From contig NZ_LR884459.1 of assembly GCF_904848165.1 (NCBI RefSeq), positions 1,116,001 to 1,180,000 of the forward strand: a stretch of DNA of 64,000 nucleotides, written 5' to 3'. Of the stretch, positions 37,708 to 46,726 are shown piece by piece (the stretch's first letter is position 1; each line of letters begins with the position of its first letter). The position numbers and the translations under genes were made by a program. Source of the stretch: Psychrobacter arenosus. GTDB taxonomy: Bacteria > Pseudomonadota > Gammaproteobacteria > Pseudomonadales > Moraxellaceae. The notes under the pieces were generated by a model. That model was not told the origin of the DNA, did no database searches, and was given only the letters and a program-made list of their open reading frames with translations.

Positions 37708-38403
37708 CTATTGATTAATGATATCCACGCCTTTTGGTGGCGTAAATTTAAACTGACTGGCGTTGATTGATGGGTTCAATTTAATGTTACTAAATTTGAT
37801 AGAAGTCGTTTGACCTAATGAATCGTTCAACACCATCATGACCGGTTTGCCGCCACTAAAGCTTATAGATAAACTTTTGAAGCTAGCATTGTCAGATTTT
37901 GGATACAGCACATAGTAGTTTTTATTATCGTAAGGCTGGGTAATTTTGAAGTTTTTATCGATTTTGCTAGGGTCGCCTGATAATAGTAGCGCTGGGGTAT
38001 TGCCCACTTGACTGTCTACATTTTGCTTAGTGGCTTGCTCAAGGTCTTTATCATAGATCCATAGCGAGCTGCCATTGGCTACAATCAACTGCTCTGACGG
38101 AGATTTGGTCTCCCAACGGAAGTTGTTCGGACGTTGGACGCTCATAGTCCCTGAAAAAGTCCCGTTGCCTGAGCTCAACTGACCTGAGCTCGCGCCTTTG
38201 GTCGTTTGGCTAAAGCTAGCGCTCATACTCTTGGTATTGGTCAACAGCTTGTTTAAGCGTTTTGCGGCCGTTAAATTATCGGCGGCTTTTGCTGAAGCCG
38301 TTTGCGTCATGGCTACTATAGGAACGGCAATGCTCATCGAAGTGACCAGACTGCCGATTAAAGCACTGCGAATCATACCCTGCTTAATAGATAACTTTTT
38401 CAT
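37708..38403 (-). CDS. lolA: Outer-membrane lipoprotein carrier protein LolA
   Basis: A 231-residue periplasmic chaperone that moves lipoproteins from LolCDE to LolB. A signal peptide begins MKKLSIKQGMIRSALIG and ends near ASAKA. Family features: the repeat-rich LLTNTKSMSASFSQTT near the start of the mature protein, FRWETKSPSEQLIVANGSSL and WIYDKDLEQ. ATG at 38403 is preferred to an upstream in-frame start because AGAGGAA lies directly before it. No rarA or ftsK partner is next to it. Confidence 0.92.
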   Translation of the reverse strand: MKKLSIKQGMIRSALIGSLVTSMSIAVPIVAMTQTASAKAADNLTAAKRLNKLLTNTKSMSASFSQTTKGASSGQLSSGNGTFSGTMSVQRPNNFRWETKSPSEQLIVANGSSLWIYDKDLEQATKQNVDSQVGNTPALLLSGDPSKIDKNFKITQPYDNKNYYVLYPKSDNASFKSLSISFSGGKPVMMVLNDSLGQTTSIKFSNIKLNPSINASQFKFTPPKGVDIINQ

Positions 38404-38843
38404 AATAGTTCCTCTTATTTTTGCGAATAACAAATATACAATTTATGGGTCATTATCGAGCCGCTGAGTAAATCGCCCGCATACTCATAGCTGGCTCTAT
38501 TGATGTTGCAAGCAGTTTGACAGCTTTTTTATTACCTGCCTAGTCGATAATTGCAATGAACCCTACTGCGTCAATACGGGCTTGTAACGTGGCATTTATT
38601 GCGTAACTTCTTGCTTAATGGGTTGCTTATGCTTAGCCAGTGGCTGCACTTGTTACTGAATTGCCAGGGCGCAGTTGCCAATCGTTACCGGGTTGCCAAA
38701 TTTTAGCTAATAAAAAACCCCACTGCCCGAGGGACAATGGGGTCTTTATTAAAGGCTATCGCACTATCGATGATGAAACTCAATAATGACTGACCGACTA
38801 GCCGTTAATGCGTTAGCAGCAAAAGTGCTAACTGGGTGCGGTC
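38404..38843. other. Intergenic region between lolA and rpmA
   Basis: Holds the rpmA terminator at 38712-38743. Otherwise no gene or clear signal. Confidence 0.5.
38712..38743 (-). terminator. Terminator of the rplU-rpmA operon
   Basis: ACCCCA (38717-38722) pairs with TGGGGT (38738-38743), extended by two pairs; on the minus strand a T6 run follows. It lies about 100 bases past the rpmA stop. Confidence 0.8.
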
Positions 38844-39101
38844 TTATGCACTCTCTACCATAACGTAGCGACGGTTAAATTTACCTTTAGTAGCAAACTT
38901 AACAGTACCGTCGTTTAGAGCGAATAAAGTATGGTCACGACCCATACCAACACCAGCGCCTGCGTGGAATTCAGTACCACGTTGACGAACGATGATGTTA
39001 CCAGCGACTACGTCTTGACCGCCAAAAACCTTGACACCAAGCATTTTTGGGTTTGAGTCACGACCGTTACGGGTTGAACCTGCGGCTTTTTTATGTGCCA
39101 T
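38844..39101 (-). CDS. rpmA: 50S ribosomal protein L27
   Basis: An 85-residue ribosomal protein near the peptidyl-transferase centre. The N-terminus [19 protein letters not shown] and the segments [20 protein letters not shown] and [18 protein letters not shown] are nearly invariant in the family. Same length as E. coli L27. It follows rplU after 139 bases. GGAG-like AAGGAG precedes the ATG. Confidence 0.98.
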   Translation of the reverse strand: MAHKKAAGSTRNGRDSNPKMLGVKVFGGQDVVAGNIIVRQRGTEFHAGAGVGMGRDHTLFALNDGTVKFATKGKFNRRYVMVESA

Positions 39102-39240
39102 GAGAAAATCTCCTTGTTAATTTATCGCGATTGCGACTGCTATTGCGATATAGATATTGAATCAAACTCTGTTGCGTTGCTCTTGATGAAAGATAGACTC
39201 TAGGCCTACCTTACCAGACTTCGCGCAACATTATGCCTAA

Positions 39241-39552
39241 TTAAGCATTAATGGCTTTGATTCTTAACAAGGTGTACCACTGGCGGTGACCTTGCTCTTT
39301 ATGATAATGCTTACGACGCTTGTGCTTAACGATGCGAATTTTTTCGCCACGGCCATGATCAACGACTTCAGCTTCTACACTGGCGCCATCAACAATAGGC
39401 TGACCGATTTTAACAGTTTCGCCATCAACGACCATTAAAACATCTTCAAACTTGATCGTTTCGCCTTTTTCTACTTTTAGTAATTCTACTTTAAGTAGCT
39501 CGTCAGTGCTTACACGGTGTTGCTTACCACCACTTTTGATTACTGCGTACAT
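39241..39552 (-). CDS. rplU: 50S ribosomal protein L21
   Basis: A 103-residue protein, the same length as E. coli L21. [20 protein letters not shown] at the start and the basic [20 protein letters not shown] near the end are typical. First gene of the rplU-rpmA operon, divergent from ispB as in E. coli. Confidence 0.98.
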   Translation of the reverse strand: MYAVIKSGGKQHRVSTDELLKVELLKVEKGETIKFEDVLMVVDGETVKIGQPIVDGASVEAEVVDHGRGEKIRIVKHKRRKHYHKEQGHRQWYTLLRIKAINA

Positions 39553-40166
39553 TGTCAGACTCCGTTTAACCCGTGTGCCGTGGCTGCCATAATGACAACA
39601 CTTCTACAACGAACACGACAGGGAAAAATTAAAGGCAAAATTTTACGTTATTCTCTGCTCAATTGCAAGTAGAGAATGCTCGGACTGCTGGCCTAATTAT
39701 TCATCAAAAACTATCGCCATTGACTTCATGACAATGGGGATTGATAGCTTAAGACTAAGGTTATTGGACTTAGCGAGATTATTGTAGCGATTTTCTGCCG
39801 CTTTGCCTATCTATAGTAGTTATTACCTGACCCAATATGGCTCGATGAGCGTTACTAAATGCGTTTGGCTAAGCTTTTCTACTTGTTATCCTACAGATTT
39901 ATTGTCAAAATCCGTGCTACTTATAAAGGCAGTACTGTGACTTAGTCAAGACAGTGTTATTCATTAATACGTAGCCTTTATTTCTTGGCTGAGTTGCCAT
40001 TCAGTAACCTACATCTTTCTGCTGGCGGCTTATATTGGTATGATGCTTGCTGATTAAATGCTGTGGGTTGGCAAAATCAGGTTGTCCCTGACGCTGTGCC
40101 CGAATGCAGCTCCCAAGCTTCATACCTTGTCCTATCATATTTTATAAAACAATAAAGTAGCCTTCC
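39553..40166. other. Divergent rplU/ispB intergenic region
   Basis: About 610 bases without a gene. Promoters for both genes should lie here; I could not assign convincing -35/-10 pairs or a ribosomal-protein leader structure. Confidence 0.5.
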
Positions 40167-41168
40167 ATGACCTCAATAGCTTCTACCCCAATTTCTTATG
40201 CCGATATCCAAGCTATCGTCGCTGATGACTTTGCCATCATGGACGAGCAAGTATTTGGCAGCTTAAACTCGAAAGTCAAACTGGTAATGAATGTCTCGCA
40301 GCATGTCATCAACGCGGGCGGTAAACGCATGCGACCTTTGATTACTTTACTGTGCTCACGGATGTTGGAGGACAGCCCAGCAGAAGCCGCTATGCATCTC
40401 GCCGCCATTACTGAGATGCTGCATACCGCCACGTTAGTGCACGACGATGTGATTGATGAGTCAGGGATGCGCCGGGGCAAACCTACCGCTAATGCCACTT
40501 GGAATAATGCTACGGCTGTATTGGTAGGCGATTACCTGATTGCCCGCGCTTTTAACCTCTTGGTTGGTTTTGGCAGCTTGCCGCTATTAAAGCTATTTTC
40601 TGATGGCACCTGTGATATCGCTGAAGGCGAAGTATTGCAGTTGCAACATCAGCACAACCCGCAGGCGACTGAAGACGATTACATGCGCATCATTGATGGC
40701 AAAACCTCACGTCTGTTTATGATGGCGACCCAGGGCGCTGCTATCCTACGTGATAAAACGGAGCACTTGCCTGCCCTAGCTGATTTTGGTCAGCATTTTG
40801 GCAATGCGTTTCAGATTATCGACGACGTGCTCGACTACAGCGGTGATAGTGAAACTATGGGCAAAAACTTAGGCGATGATTTAGCCGAGGGCAAACCTAC
40901 CCTGCCTACTATTAAGGCTCTAGCGCTATTAAAGCATAGCGATACTGCTAGCTTTGAGAAACTGCGGGTGGCGGTACAAACGGGTAAAGTGGATGAAGCA
41001 CAAGACATTATCGCTTTGGTGCATAGTTCAGGCGCATTAGACTATTGCCGTCAGCGTGCTTTAGAAGAAACCAAACTCGCTCAAGAAGCGCTAGCCAAAC
41101 TGCCGGACAATCGCTACCGCGAAGGCCTATTTCAATTAACGCAATTGGCCAGTGCGCGTTTGCTTTAA
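40167..41168 (+). CDS. ispB: Polyprenyl (octaprenyl-type) diphosphate synthase
   Basis: A 333-residue trans-prenyltransferase that builds the isoprenoid tail of ubiquinone. GGKRMRP (51-57) binds IPP, the first Asp-rich motif LVHDDVIDESGMRRGKPT has DDVID at 93-97, and the second FQIIDDVLDYSGD has DDVLD at 219-223. Product length (C40 or other) cannot be read with confidence. Placement opposite rplU-rpmA matches E. coli ispB. It supplies the tail for the ubi hydroxylases at 9.7-12.7 kb. Confidence 0.95.
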   Translation: MTSIASTPISYADIQAIVADDFAIMDEQVFGSLNSKVKLVMNVSQHVINAGGKRMRPLITLLCSRMLEDSPAEAAMHLAAITEMLHTATLVHDDVIDESGMRRGKPTANATWNNATAVLVGDYLIARAFNLLVGFGSLPLLKLFSDGTCDIAEGEVLQLQHQHNPQATEDDYMRIIDGKTSRLFMMATQGAAILRDKTEHLPALADFGQHFGNAFQIIDDVLDYSGDSETMGKNLGDDLAEGKPTLPTIKALALLKHSDTASFEKLRVAVQTGKVDEAQDIIALVHSSGALDYCRQRALEETKLAQEALAKLPDNRYREGLFQLTQLASARLL

Positions 41169-41630
41169 GGCGGTTAGTGGCAGCTATTTTGTCTAAACTA
41201 TTGAGGTCAAGATACTGTCACAACTATCCGCTACTCTATAGTCATGGACGGGTTTAATAAAGGCCCGTTCCTAACTATTACTGTGGCCAGTTTTGCTTAA
41301 TATTTACCGCTACCATGATGTACCCCTTTACTGATAAGGAAGTCAGTTATCCTACCGCAAGCTTACCTTGGTCGGCATGACGTCCTAAAATAGCATCCCT
41401 TCTACTTAAGGTTATTAGGTCAGCTAAAGATTCCAGATTACCGGCTATTAATTATAAAATTCTTTACTAGCTTGACTTGCCTTCAATGATTAATATCTCT
41501 TAAACTTGTATAAGTTTGTCTTATAAAGCCTTCTTTCTTTTGTTATTTTCTTTTTGTAAAAAAGTTATGGAAAATAGTGATGCGGTCTAACTGTTCTTTT
41601 ACTTAAAGCGTTAAAACTTTAGGGTTATGG

Positions 41631-41834
41631 TTACGCAATGTCATCATAAAGAGAGATTTGTTGCTTGACTGTGGGGTATACCCCATAGTTTATAATACGC
41701 AGTTGATTGTTAATCTGATGCTCACAAACCTTACCAATAACACTGCTTTTGTAAATTTTTGGTAGTGGCTTTAGGGTACCGCTGGGGCTAAAAACTAAAA
41801 TGAGACCCAAGATTAATCCAAGCGTTTTTGGCAA
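41631..41834 (-). CDS. Possible small secreted protein, doubtful
   Basis: A 67-codon frame starting at TTG, with AGGA 7 bases upstream and an N-terminus that looks like a short signal peptide (LGLILGLILVFSPSG). The rest (CEHQINNQLRIINYGVYPT) matches nothing I know. It overlaps, on the other strand, the palindromic promoter at 41665-41696. It may be chance. Confidence 0.25.
   Translation of the reverse strand: MPKTLGLILGLILVFSPSGTLKPLPKIYKSSVIGKVCEHQINNQLRIINYGVYPTVKQQISLYDDIA
41665..41696 (+). promoter_or_regulatory. MerR-type promoter with palindromic 20-bp spacer
   Basis: TTGACT (41665-41670) and a perfect TATAAT (41691-41696) are separated by 20 bases. A 22-base dyad (41668-41689; arms ACTGTGGGGTA and TACCCCATAGT, 10 of 11 complementary) fills the spacer. 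Long spacers with a dyad are the hallmark of promoters activated by MerR-family metal or drug sensors. The nearest plus-strand gene is the RND adaptor, 336 bases downstream. Confidence 0.65.
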
Positions 41835-42031
41835 TGTGACATCCTAACCAATTCAAAACCTTTATTTTTGTACTGCTCGTAATCCATTAGGCATCATCCG
41901 TAGTGGTCACCATACCGTTACCTACGACGCTTTATTTTAGCCATTTAAATCATACGCTGCGTTAGCCGACATCGAGCTAGCTTATTGAGCCCGTATGAGC
42001 AAATTAATTACTTAAATCGCCGAGGACTTGA

Positions 42032-43450
42032 ATGAATCACCGTTATCTTGCGCTTATGATCGCAGCTACCTTATTTGGATCCGGAGTGCTACTCACCGGC
42101 TGTGATAAGAAAGATGAGTCAGCAGACGCCGCGGCAGCTGCCCAGCAAATGCCCCCTGCCGTCGTCAATGTCATGCCTGTGGCTTTTCAGACGGTGCCCC
42201 AAGTCGAGACCTTCTCTGGCCGTACTACAGCTTACCAAACCGCTGATGTCCGTCCGCAGGTCAACGGCATCATCGATGAAGTGTTGTTCCGTGAAGGCTC
42301 TGAGGTCAAAAAAGGTCAACCTTTATACCGTATCAATACGGACAACTATAATTCGTCAATTGAAGGCGGCAAGGCAGCGGTTGAACAAGCAAAGGCCAGT
42401 TTAATCACGTCTCAAGCCAACTATAATAATGCTGTGGCTGAGTTAAACAGCCGTCAAGCGACCTTGGCACAAGCCCAATCCGATTTAAACCGCTTAAAAG
42501 GTTTGGTGGAAATCAACGCCATTTCTGCTCAGCAGTATGACCAAGCCCAGACCGCTTATCGAACTGCCCAAGCTGCCGTGCAAAGCGCGCAAGCCTCTAT
42601 TGCCCAGTCACAAGCGGGTATCGAAAGTGCTAAAGCTAATATTACTGCCGCCCAATCCGGTTTGAATGCTAGCCAATTGGATTTAAGTCGCACTATCGTA
42701 CGGGCGCCTATCAGTGGTCGTACCAGTCGCTCTGCCGTTACGGCTGGTGCTTTGGTGAGCGCGGGTCAAGCTACGCCTTTAGTGACCGTTTCACAGCTGA
42801 GCCCCATCTATGTCGATATCAGCCAGTCATCTTCTGAGCTGTTAAAGCTACGCCAACAGCTCTCTAGTGGTAAAGCCCAAGCCGGTGGTAACTCGGTAGA
42901 ATTGGTGCTAGAGGATGGCTCAACTTATCCTGCTCGTGGTGAGCTTGCATTAGCCGAAGCCAAAGTCGATGAGTCCACTGGTGCCGTCACCCTACGTGCC
43001 CTTTTCCCTAACAATAGCAATCTATTGCTACCGGGTATGTATGTGACCGCGCGCTTGACGCAAAGCCTAATTAGCAATGCTGTGTTACTGCCACAAAGTG
43101 CGGTTACTCGGACGCCGAAAGGGGAAACCCAAGTCTATATCGTGGATGCTAATAACAAGATTCAAGTCCGCCCTGTGACTATTAATGGCACTTATAACGG
43201 CAATTGGATCATCACCGATGGGTTAAAAGCAGATGAAAAAGTGGTGATTATCGGCGGCTCTAAAGTCAAGCCTGACCAAGAAGTGGTGGCCAAGCCCCTC
43301 CCCGCTACTGAGGGTGAAGGGGGTCAAGCTCCTGCTCAAGGCGCTAAGCCCGCCCAAGGTGGCGCCGCGCCTAAGACGCCACAGCAAGCCGCTAAAGCCG
43401 CTGATAAGCCTGCTGCTGACTCAAACAAACCAGCCGCAGCGTCTAACTAA
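42032..43450 (+). CDS. RND efflux periplasmic adaptor (AcrA/MexA family)
   Basis: A 472-residue lipoprotein adaptor linking the inner-membrane pump to the outer-membrane channel. Signal peptide ends in LTGC (Cys24). Then come the lipoyl-like half motifs (QTADVRPQVNGIIDEVLFRE and SRTIVRAPISGRTSRS), a long coiled-coil hairpin (Gln/Ala-rich, about 110-205), and the beta-barrel and membrane-proximal domains (TRTPKGETQVYIV, GLKADEKVVIIGG). The last 45 residues are Pro/Ala/Gln/Lys-rich, longer than in AcrA (397). First gene of a three-gene operon, 33 bases before the pump. Confidence 0.94.
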   Translation: MNHRYLALMIAATLFGSGVLLTGCDKKDESADAAAAAQQMPPAVVNVMPVAFQTVPQVETFSGRTTAYQTADVRPQVNGIIDEVLFREGSEVKKGQPLYRINTDNYNSSIEGGKAAVEQAKASLITSQANYNNAVAELNSRQATLAQAQSDLNRLKGLVEINAISAQQYDQAQTAYRTAQAAVQSAQASIAQSQAGIESAKANITAAQSGLNASQLDLSRTIVRAPISGRTSRSAVTAGALVSAGQATPLVTVSQLSPIYVDISQSSSELLKLRQQLSSGKAQAGGNSVELVLEDGSTYPARGELALAEAKVDESTGAVTLRALFPNNSNLLLPGMYVTARLTQSLISNAVLLPQSAVTRTPKGETQVYIVDANNKIQVRPVTINGTYNGNWIITDGLKADEKVVIIGGSKVKPDQEVVAKPLPATEGEGGQAPAQGAKPAQGGAAPKTPQQAAKAADKPAADSNKPAAASN

Positions 43451-43483
43451 CCCAACAGAAATAGCAGGACTTAGGGATTTACT

Positions 43484-46400
43484 ATGTCACGTTTTTTTAT
43501 CAATCGCCCTATTTTTGCTTGGGTACTCGCTATCTTGGTAATGCTGATAGGGATAATCTCGGTACTGAACCTCCCCGTCGAGCAGTATCCGCGCATTGCG
43601 CCACCGACCATTACGGTTAGTGCCAGCTACCCAGGTGCCAACGCTCAGACAGTCGAAAACTCGGTCGTCCAGATTATTGAGCAGCGTATGAAAGGCCTCG
43701 ATGGCCTGATGTATATGTCTTCTTCGAGCTCCTCAAACGGGGGTGCTTCAGTCACCTTAACCTTCGAAAACGGTACCGATGGCGATACCGCACAGGTACA
43801 GGTACAGAATAAACTGCAAGCCGCCATGAGCTCGTTGCCGCAAGAAGTGCAGCGTCAAGGGGTGAACGTCAATAAGGCTTCAAGTAGCTTCTTGATGGTA
43901 CAAGCCTTTATCTCAGAAGATGGCAGCATGGATCGCGCGGATATTGCCGATTACATCAACTCTAACGTCGTCGATCAGCTTAGCCGAGTCGAAGGTGTGG
44001 GTGATGTGCAAGTCTTCGGGTCTTCTTATGCCATGCGCATTTGGTTAGACCCAGAGCGTCTGCGCAGCTTTAACATGATGCCAAGCGACGTCGTGGACTC
44101 TATTCGGGCGCAAAACGCGCAAGTTTCAGCCGGTCAGCTAGGCCAAGCCCCAGCAGCGACCGATCAGCAAGTGATCAACGCCACGGTGACGCTACAGAGC
44201 TACCTACAGACCCCAGAAGAATTCAAAAACATTCTTTTAAAGACGGATGCTGCCGGTGGCCAAGTGCGCTTAGGCGACATCGCTGATGTAGAGATTGGCA
44301 GTGAAAACTATAGTGTTATTTCGCTTTATAACGGTCAGGAAGCTGCCGGTTTAGGGATTTCTCTAGCCCCAGGGTCTAACGCTTTGGACACTCGCGAGTT
44401 AGTGGGTGAGCGTATGAGTCAGCTGGAGCAAAACTTTCCAAAAGGCTTAGTCTCCGTTGTGCCTTATGACACTACTCCGTTCGTCAAACTGTCTATTGAG
44501 CAAGTTATTCATACCTTAATTGAAGCCATCGTCTTGGTCTTCATCGTTATGTTTATCTTCCTACAGAACTGGCGTGCCACGATTATTCCAACTCTAGCCG
44601 TTCCAGTGGTCTTGTTGGGTACTTTTGCAGTCCTCTATATCGCGGGCTTCAGTGTCAACGTATTGACCATGTTCGCCTTAGTCTTGTCCATTGGTCTGCT
44701 CGTCGATGATGCCATCGTCGTGGTAGAAAACGTGGAGCGAATACTAGAAGAGAACCAGCAGATTTCCATTAAGGATGCCACCCTACAATCAATGGGGGAA
44801 ATCAGTAAAATCGTTATCGGTATTGCCTTGATTCTATCGGCCGTATTCGTACCGATGGCCTTCTTTGGTGGCTCTACTGGGGTTATTTATCGTCAGTTCG
44901 CGATTACCCTAATTACCAGTATGGTGCTATCGGCGCTCGTCGCTTTGATCTTCACCCCTGCCCTTTGTGTCACCCTCATGAAGCGCAGCAAAAGCCATGA
45001 TAAAACCACTGAGCAAAAAGGCTTTTTTGGTTGGTTTAACCGTACCTTTACCCGTTTAAGCTTATCTTATGAGCGCTTTGTGGGTAAGAGTATCCGTTTT
45101 AAGTGGTTATACCTACTCGCCTATGCCGCTATTATTGGCATCATGGCCGCTATTTTCTTACGTATTCCTAGCTCGTTTTTACCGGAAGAAGACCAAGGTA
45201 TTATGTTTACCTTAGTCCAATTACCAGCGGGCTCTACTTTGGATGAGACCCAAGCGGTCTTGGATAAAGTCAGTACGTATTATGAGTCGCAAGAGCCGGA
45301 TAATATTGCTTCTGTCTTTACCGTAGCGGGCTTTAGTTTCGCCGGTCAAGGGCAGAACATGGGACTAGCTTTCGTGCGTTTGACTGACTGGGACAACCGT
45401 CCTGGCGAAGAAAACACAGCGCAGGCAGTGGCGGGTCGAGCTATGGGATATTTCTTTACCCAGCTCAATGAAGCCCAAGTTTTCGCTATCGTTCCTCCGG
45501 CTATTACCGAGCTTGGTAACGCCAGTGGTTTCGATTTAATGTTGCAAGATGCGGGTAACGTCGGTCACGATGGGCTGTTGGAGGCGCGTAACCAGTTGTT
45601 AGGTATGGCGGCGCAAAATGAGCAAGTGACCGGAGTACGTCCTAACGGTCAGGAAGATGCCCCACAGCTTAAAGTGAATATTAACCAAGAACAGGCCGCC
45701 GCTTATGGCTTGCCTATCTCTGCTATTAATGGCGTTATCTCAACTGCTTGGGGTTCGTCTTACGTCAATGACTTCGTCGACCGTGGCCGTATTAAGCGTG
45801 TCTTCGTTCAGGGTACTCCTGAGAGCCGTACCAATCCAAGTGATATCGGCAAATGGTATGTGCGTAATAATATTGGCGATATGATTTCTTTCGATGCTTT
45901 CTCAAGCAGCGAATGGCAGTCAGGCTCGCCTAGATTAACCCGTTATAATAGCTTACCGTCCATGAACGTTCAGGGCAGTGCTGCTCCTGGCTTAAGTACC
46001 GGTGAAGCGATGACAGCGATGAGCTCAATGATTGCGCAATTGCCTGAAGGTATCACTTACGAGTGGACAGGTATGTCGCTAGAAGAGCAAAAATCTGGCG
46101 CGCAAGCCCCGATGTTGTATGCGCTATCGATTCTGGTCGTCTTCTTATGTCTAGCAGCGCTTTACGAGAGTTGGTCTATTCCGTTCTCAGTACTGCTCGT
46201 TATTCCACTAGGGGTACTTGGGGCGGCTATCTTTACGATCCTACGAGGCTTCTCAAATGACGTTTATTTGCAGGTTGGTCTCCTTACCGTCGTAGGTCTG
46301 TCCGCTAAAAACGCAATTTTGATTATTGAATTTGCGAAGGAACACCAAGAGGAAGGTTACAGTCTCAAAGAGGCAGTCATGCTGGCTGCACGCCAACGTT

Positions 46401-46726
46401 TGCGTCCGATCATCATGACTTCACTAGCCTTTGGTATCGGGGTTGTGCCACTGTTCATCGCAACGGGCGCAGGCTCTGGTAGCCAAAACGCCATCGGTAC
46501 TAGCGTACTCGGCGGTGTTGTAAGTGCGACTTTCCTAGGGATTTTCTTTATTCCTATGTTCTATGTTTGGGTCCGTAGTATGTTCCCAATTAAGAATGGT
46601 AACGATAAAGGCGGTCCAGACGATTCTAATGGGGTCACTTTAACAAAAGGTGATACCATAGACGAGACTTATCCAGTACCCCCTGCAGGGCAGCATCCTG
46701 TTAGCTTCGGAGATAACACACAATGA
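43484..46726 (+). CDS. RND efflux pump, inner-membrane transporter (AcrB/MexB family)
   Basis: A 1080-residue proton-driven multidrug pump of the HAE1 type. The N-terminus MSRFFINRPIFAWVLAILVM is typical. TM4 has the proton-relay aspartates in GLLVDDAIVVVENVERI, and TM10 has the lysine in VVGLSAKNAILIIEFAKE. Porter-domain segments (SASYPGANAQTVE, PSSFLPEEDQGIMF) are conserved. A roughly 30-residue acidic tail follows the last helix. Its stop overlaps the start of the channel gene by four bases. Substrate range cannot be deduced. Confidence 0.96.
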   Translation: MSRFFINRPIFAWVLAILVMLIGIISVLNLPVEQYPRIAPPTITVSASYPGANAQTVENSVVQIIEQRMKGLDGLMYMSSSSSSNGGASVTLTFENGTDGDTAQVQVQNKLQAAMSSLPQEVQRQGVNVNKASSSFLMVQAFISEDGSMDRADIADYINSNVVDQLSRVEGVGDVQVFGSSYAMRIWLDPERLRSFNMMPSDVVDSIRAQNAQVSAGQLGQAPAATDQQVINATVTLQSYLQTPEEFKNILLKTDAAGGQVRLGDIADVEIGSENYSVISLYNGQEAAGLGISLAPGSNALDTRELVGERMSQLEQNFPKGLVSVVPYDTTPFVKLSIEQVIHTLIEAIVLVFIVMFIFLQNWRATIIPTLAVPVVLLGTFAVLYIAGFSVNVLTMFALVLSIGLLVDDAIVVVENVERILEENQQISIKDATLQSMGEISKIVIGIALILSAVFVPMAFFGGSTGVIYRQFAITLITSMVLSALVALIFTPALCVTLMKRSKSHDKTTEQKGFFGWFNRTFTRLSLSYERFVGKSIRFKWLYLLAYAAIIGIMAAIFLRIPSSFLPEEDQGIMFTLVQLPAGSTLDETQAVLDKVSTYYESQEPDNIASVFTVAGFSFAGQGQNMGLAFVRLTDWDNRPGEENTAQAVAGRAMGYFFTQLNEAQVFAIVPPAITELGNASGFDLMLQDAGNVGHDGLLEARNQLLGMAAQNEQVTGVRPNGQEDAPQLKVNINQEQAAAYGLPISAINGVISTAWGSSYVNDFVDRGRIKRVFVQGTPESRTNPSDIGKWYVRNNIGDMISFDAFSSSEWQSGSPRLTRYNSLPSMNVQGSAAPGLSTGEAMTAMSSMIAQLPEGITYEWTGMSLEEQKSGAQAPMLYALSILVVFLCLAALYESWSIPFSVLLVIPLGVLGAAIFTILRGFSNDVYLQVGLLTVVGLSAKNAILIIEFAKEHQEEGYSLKEAVMLAARQRLRPIIMTSLAFGIGVVPLFIATGAGSGSQNAIGTSVLGGVVSATFLGIFFIPMFYVWVRSMFPIKNGNDKGGPDDSNGVTLTKGDTIDETYPVPPAGQHPVSFGDNTQ

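Larger units (their letters stand above)
41169..42031. other. Long intergenic region before the RND efflux operon
   Basis: About 860 bases. It holds a plus-strand MerR-type promoter at 41665-41696 and, on the minus strand, an overlapping 67-codon frame of doubtful status. The first 450 bases show no recognisable feature. Confidence 0.6.

Noticed and set aside
41668..41689. CsoR/RcnR-type operator instead of a MerR promoter
   Set aside because: The GGGGTA-TACCCC arms recall CsoR sites, but the order is inverted and the dyad sits within a 20-base promoter spacer, which fits MerR better.
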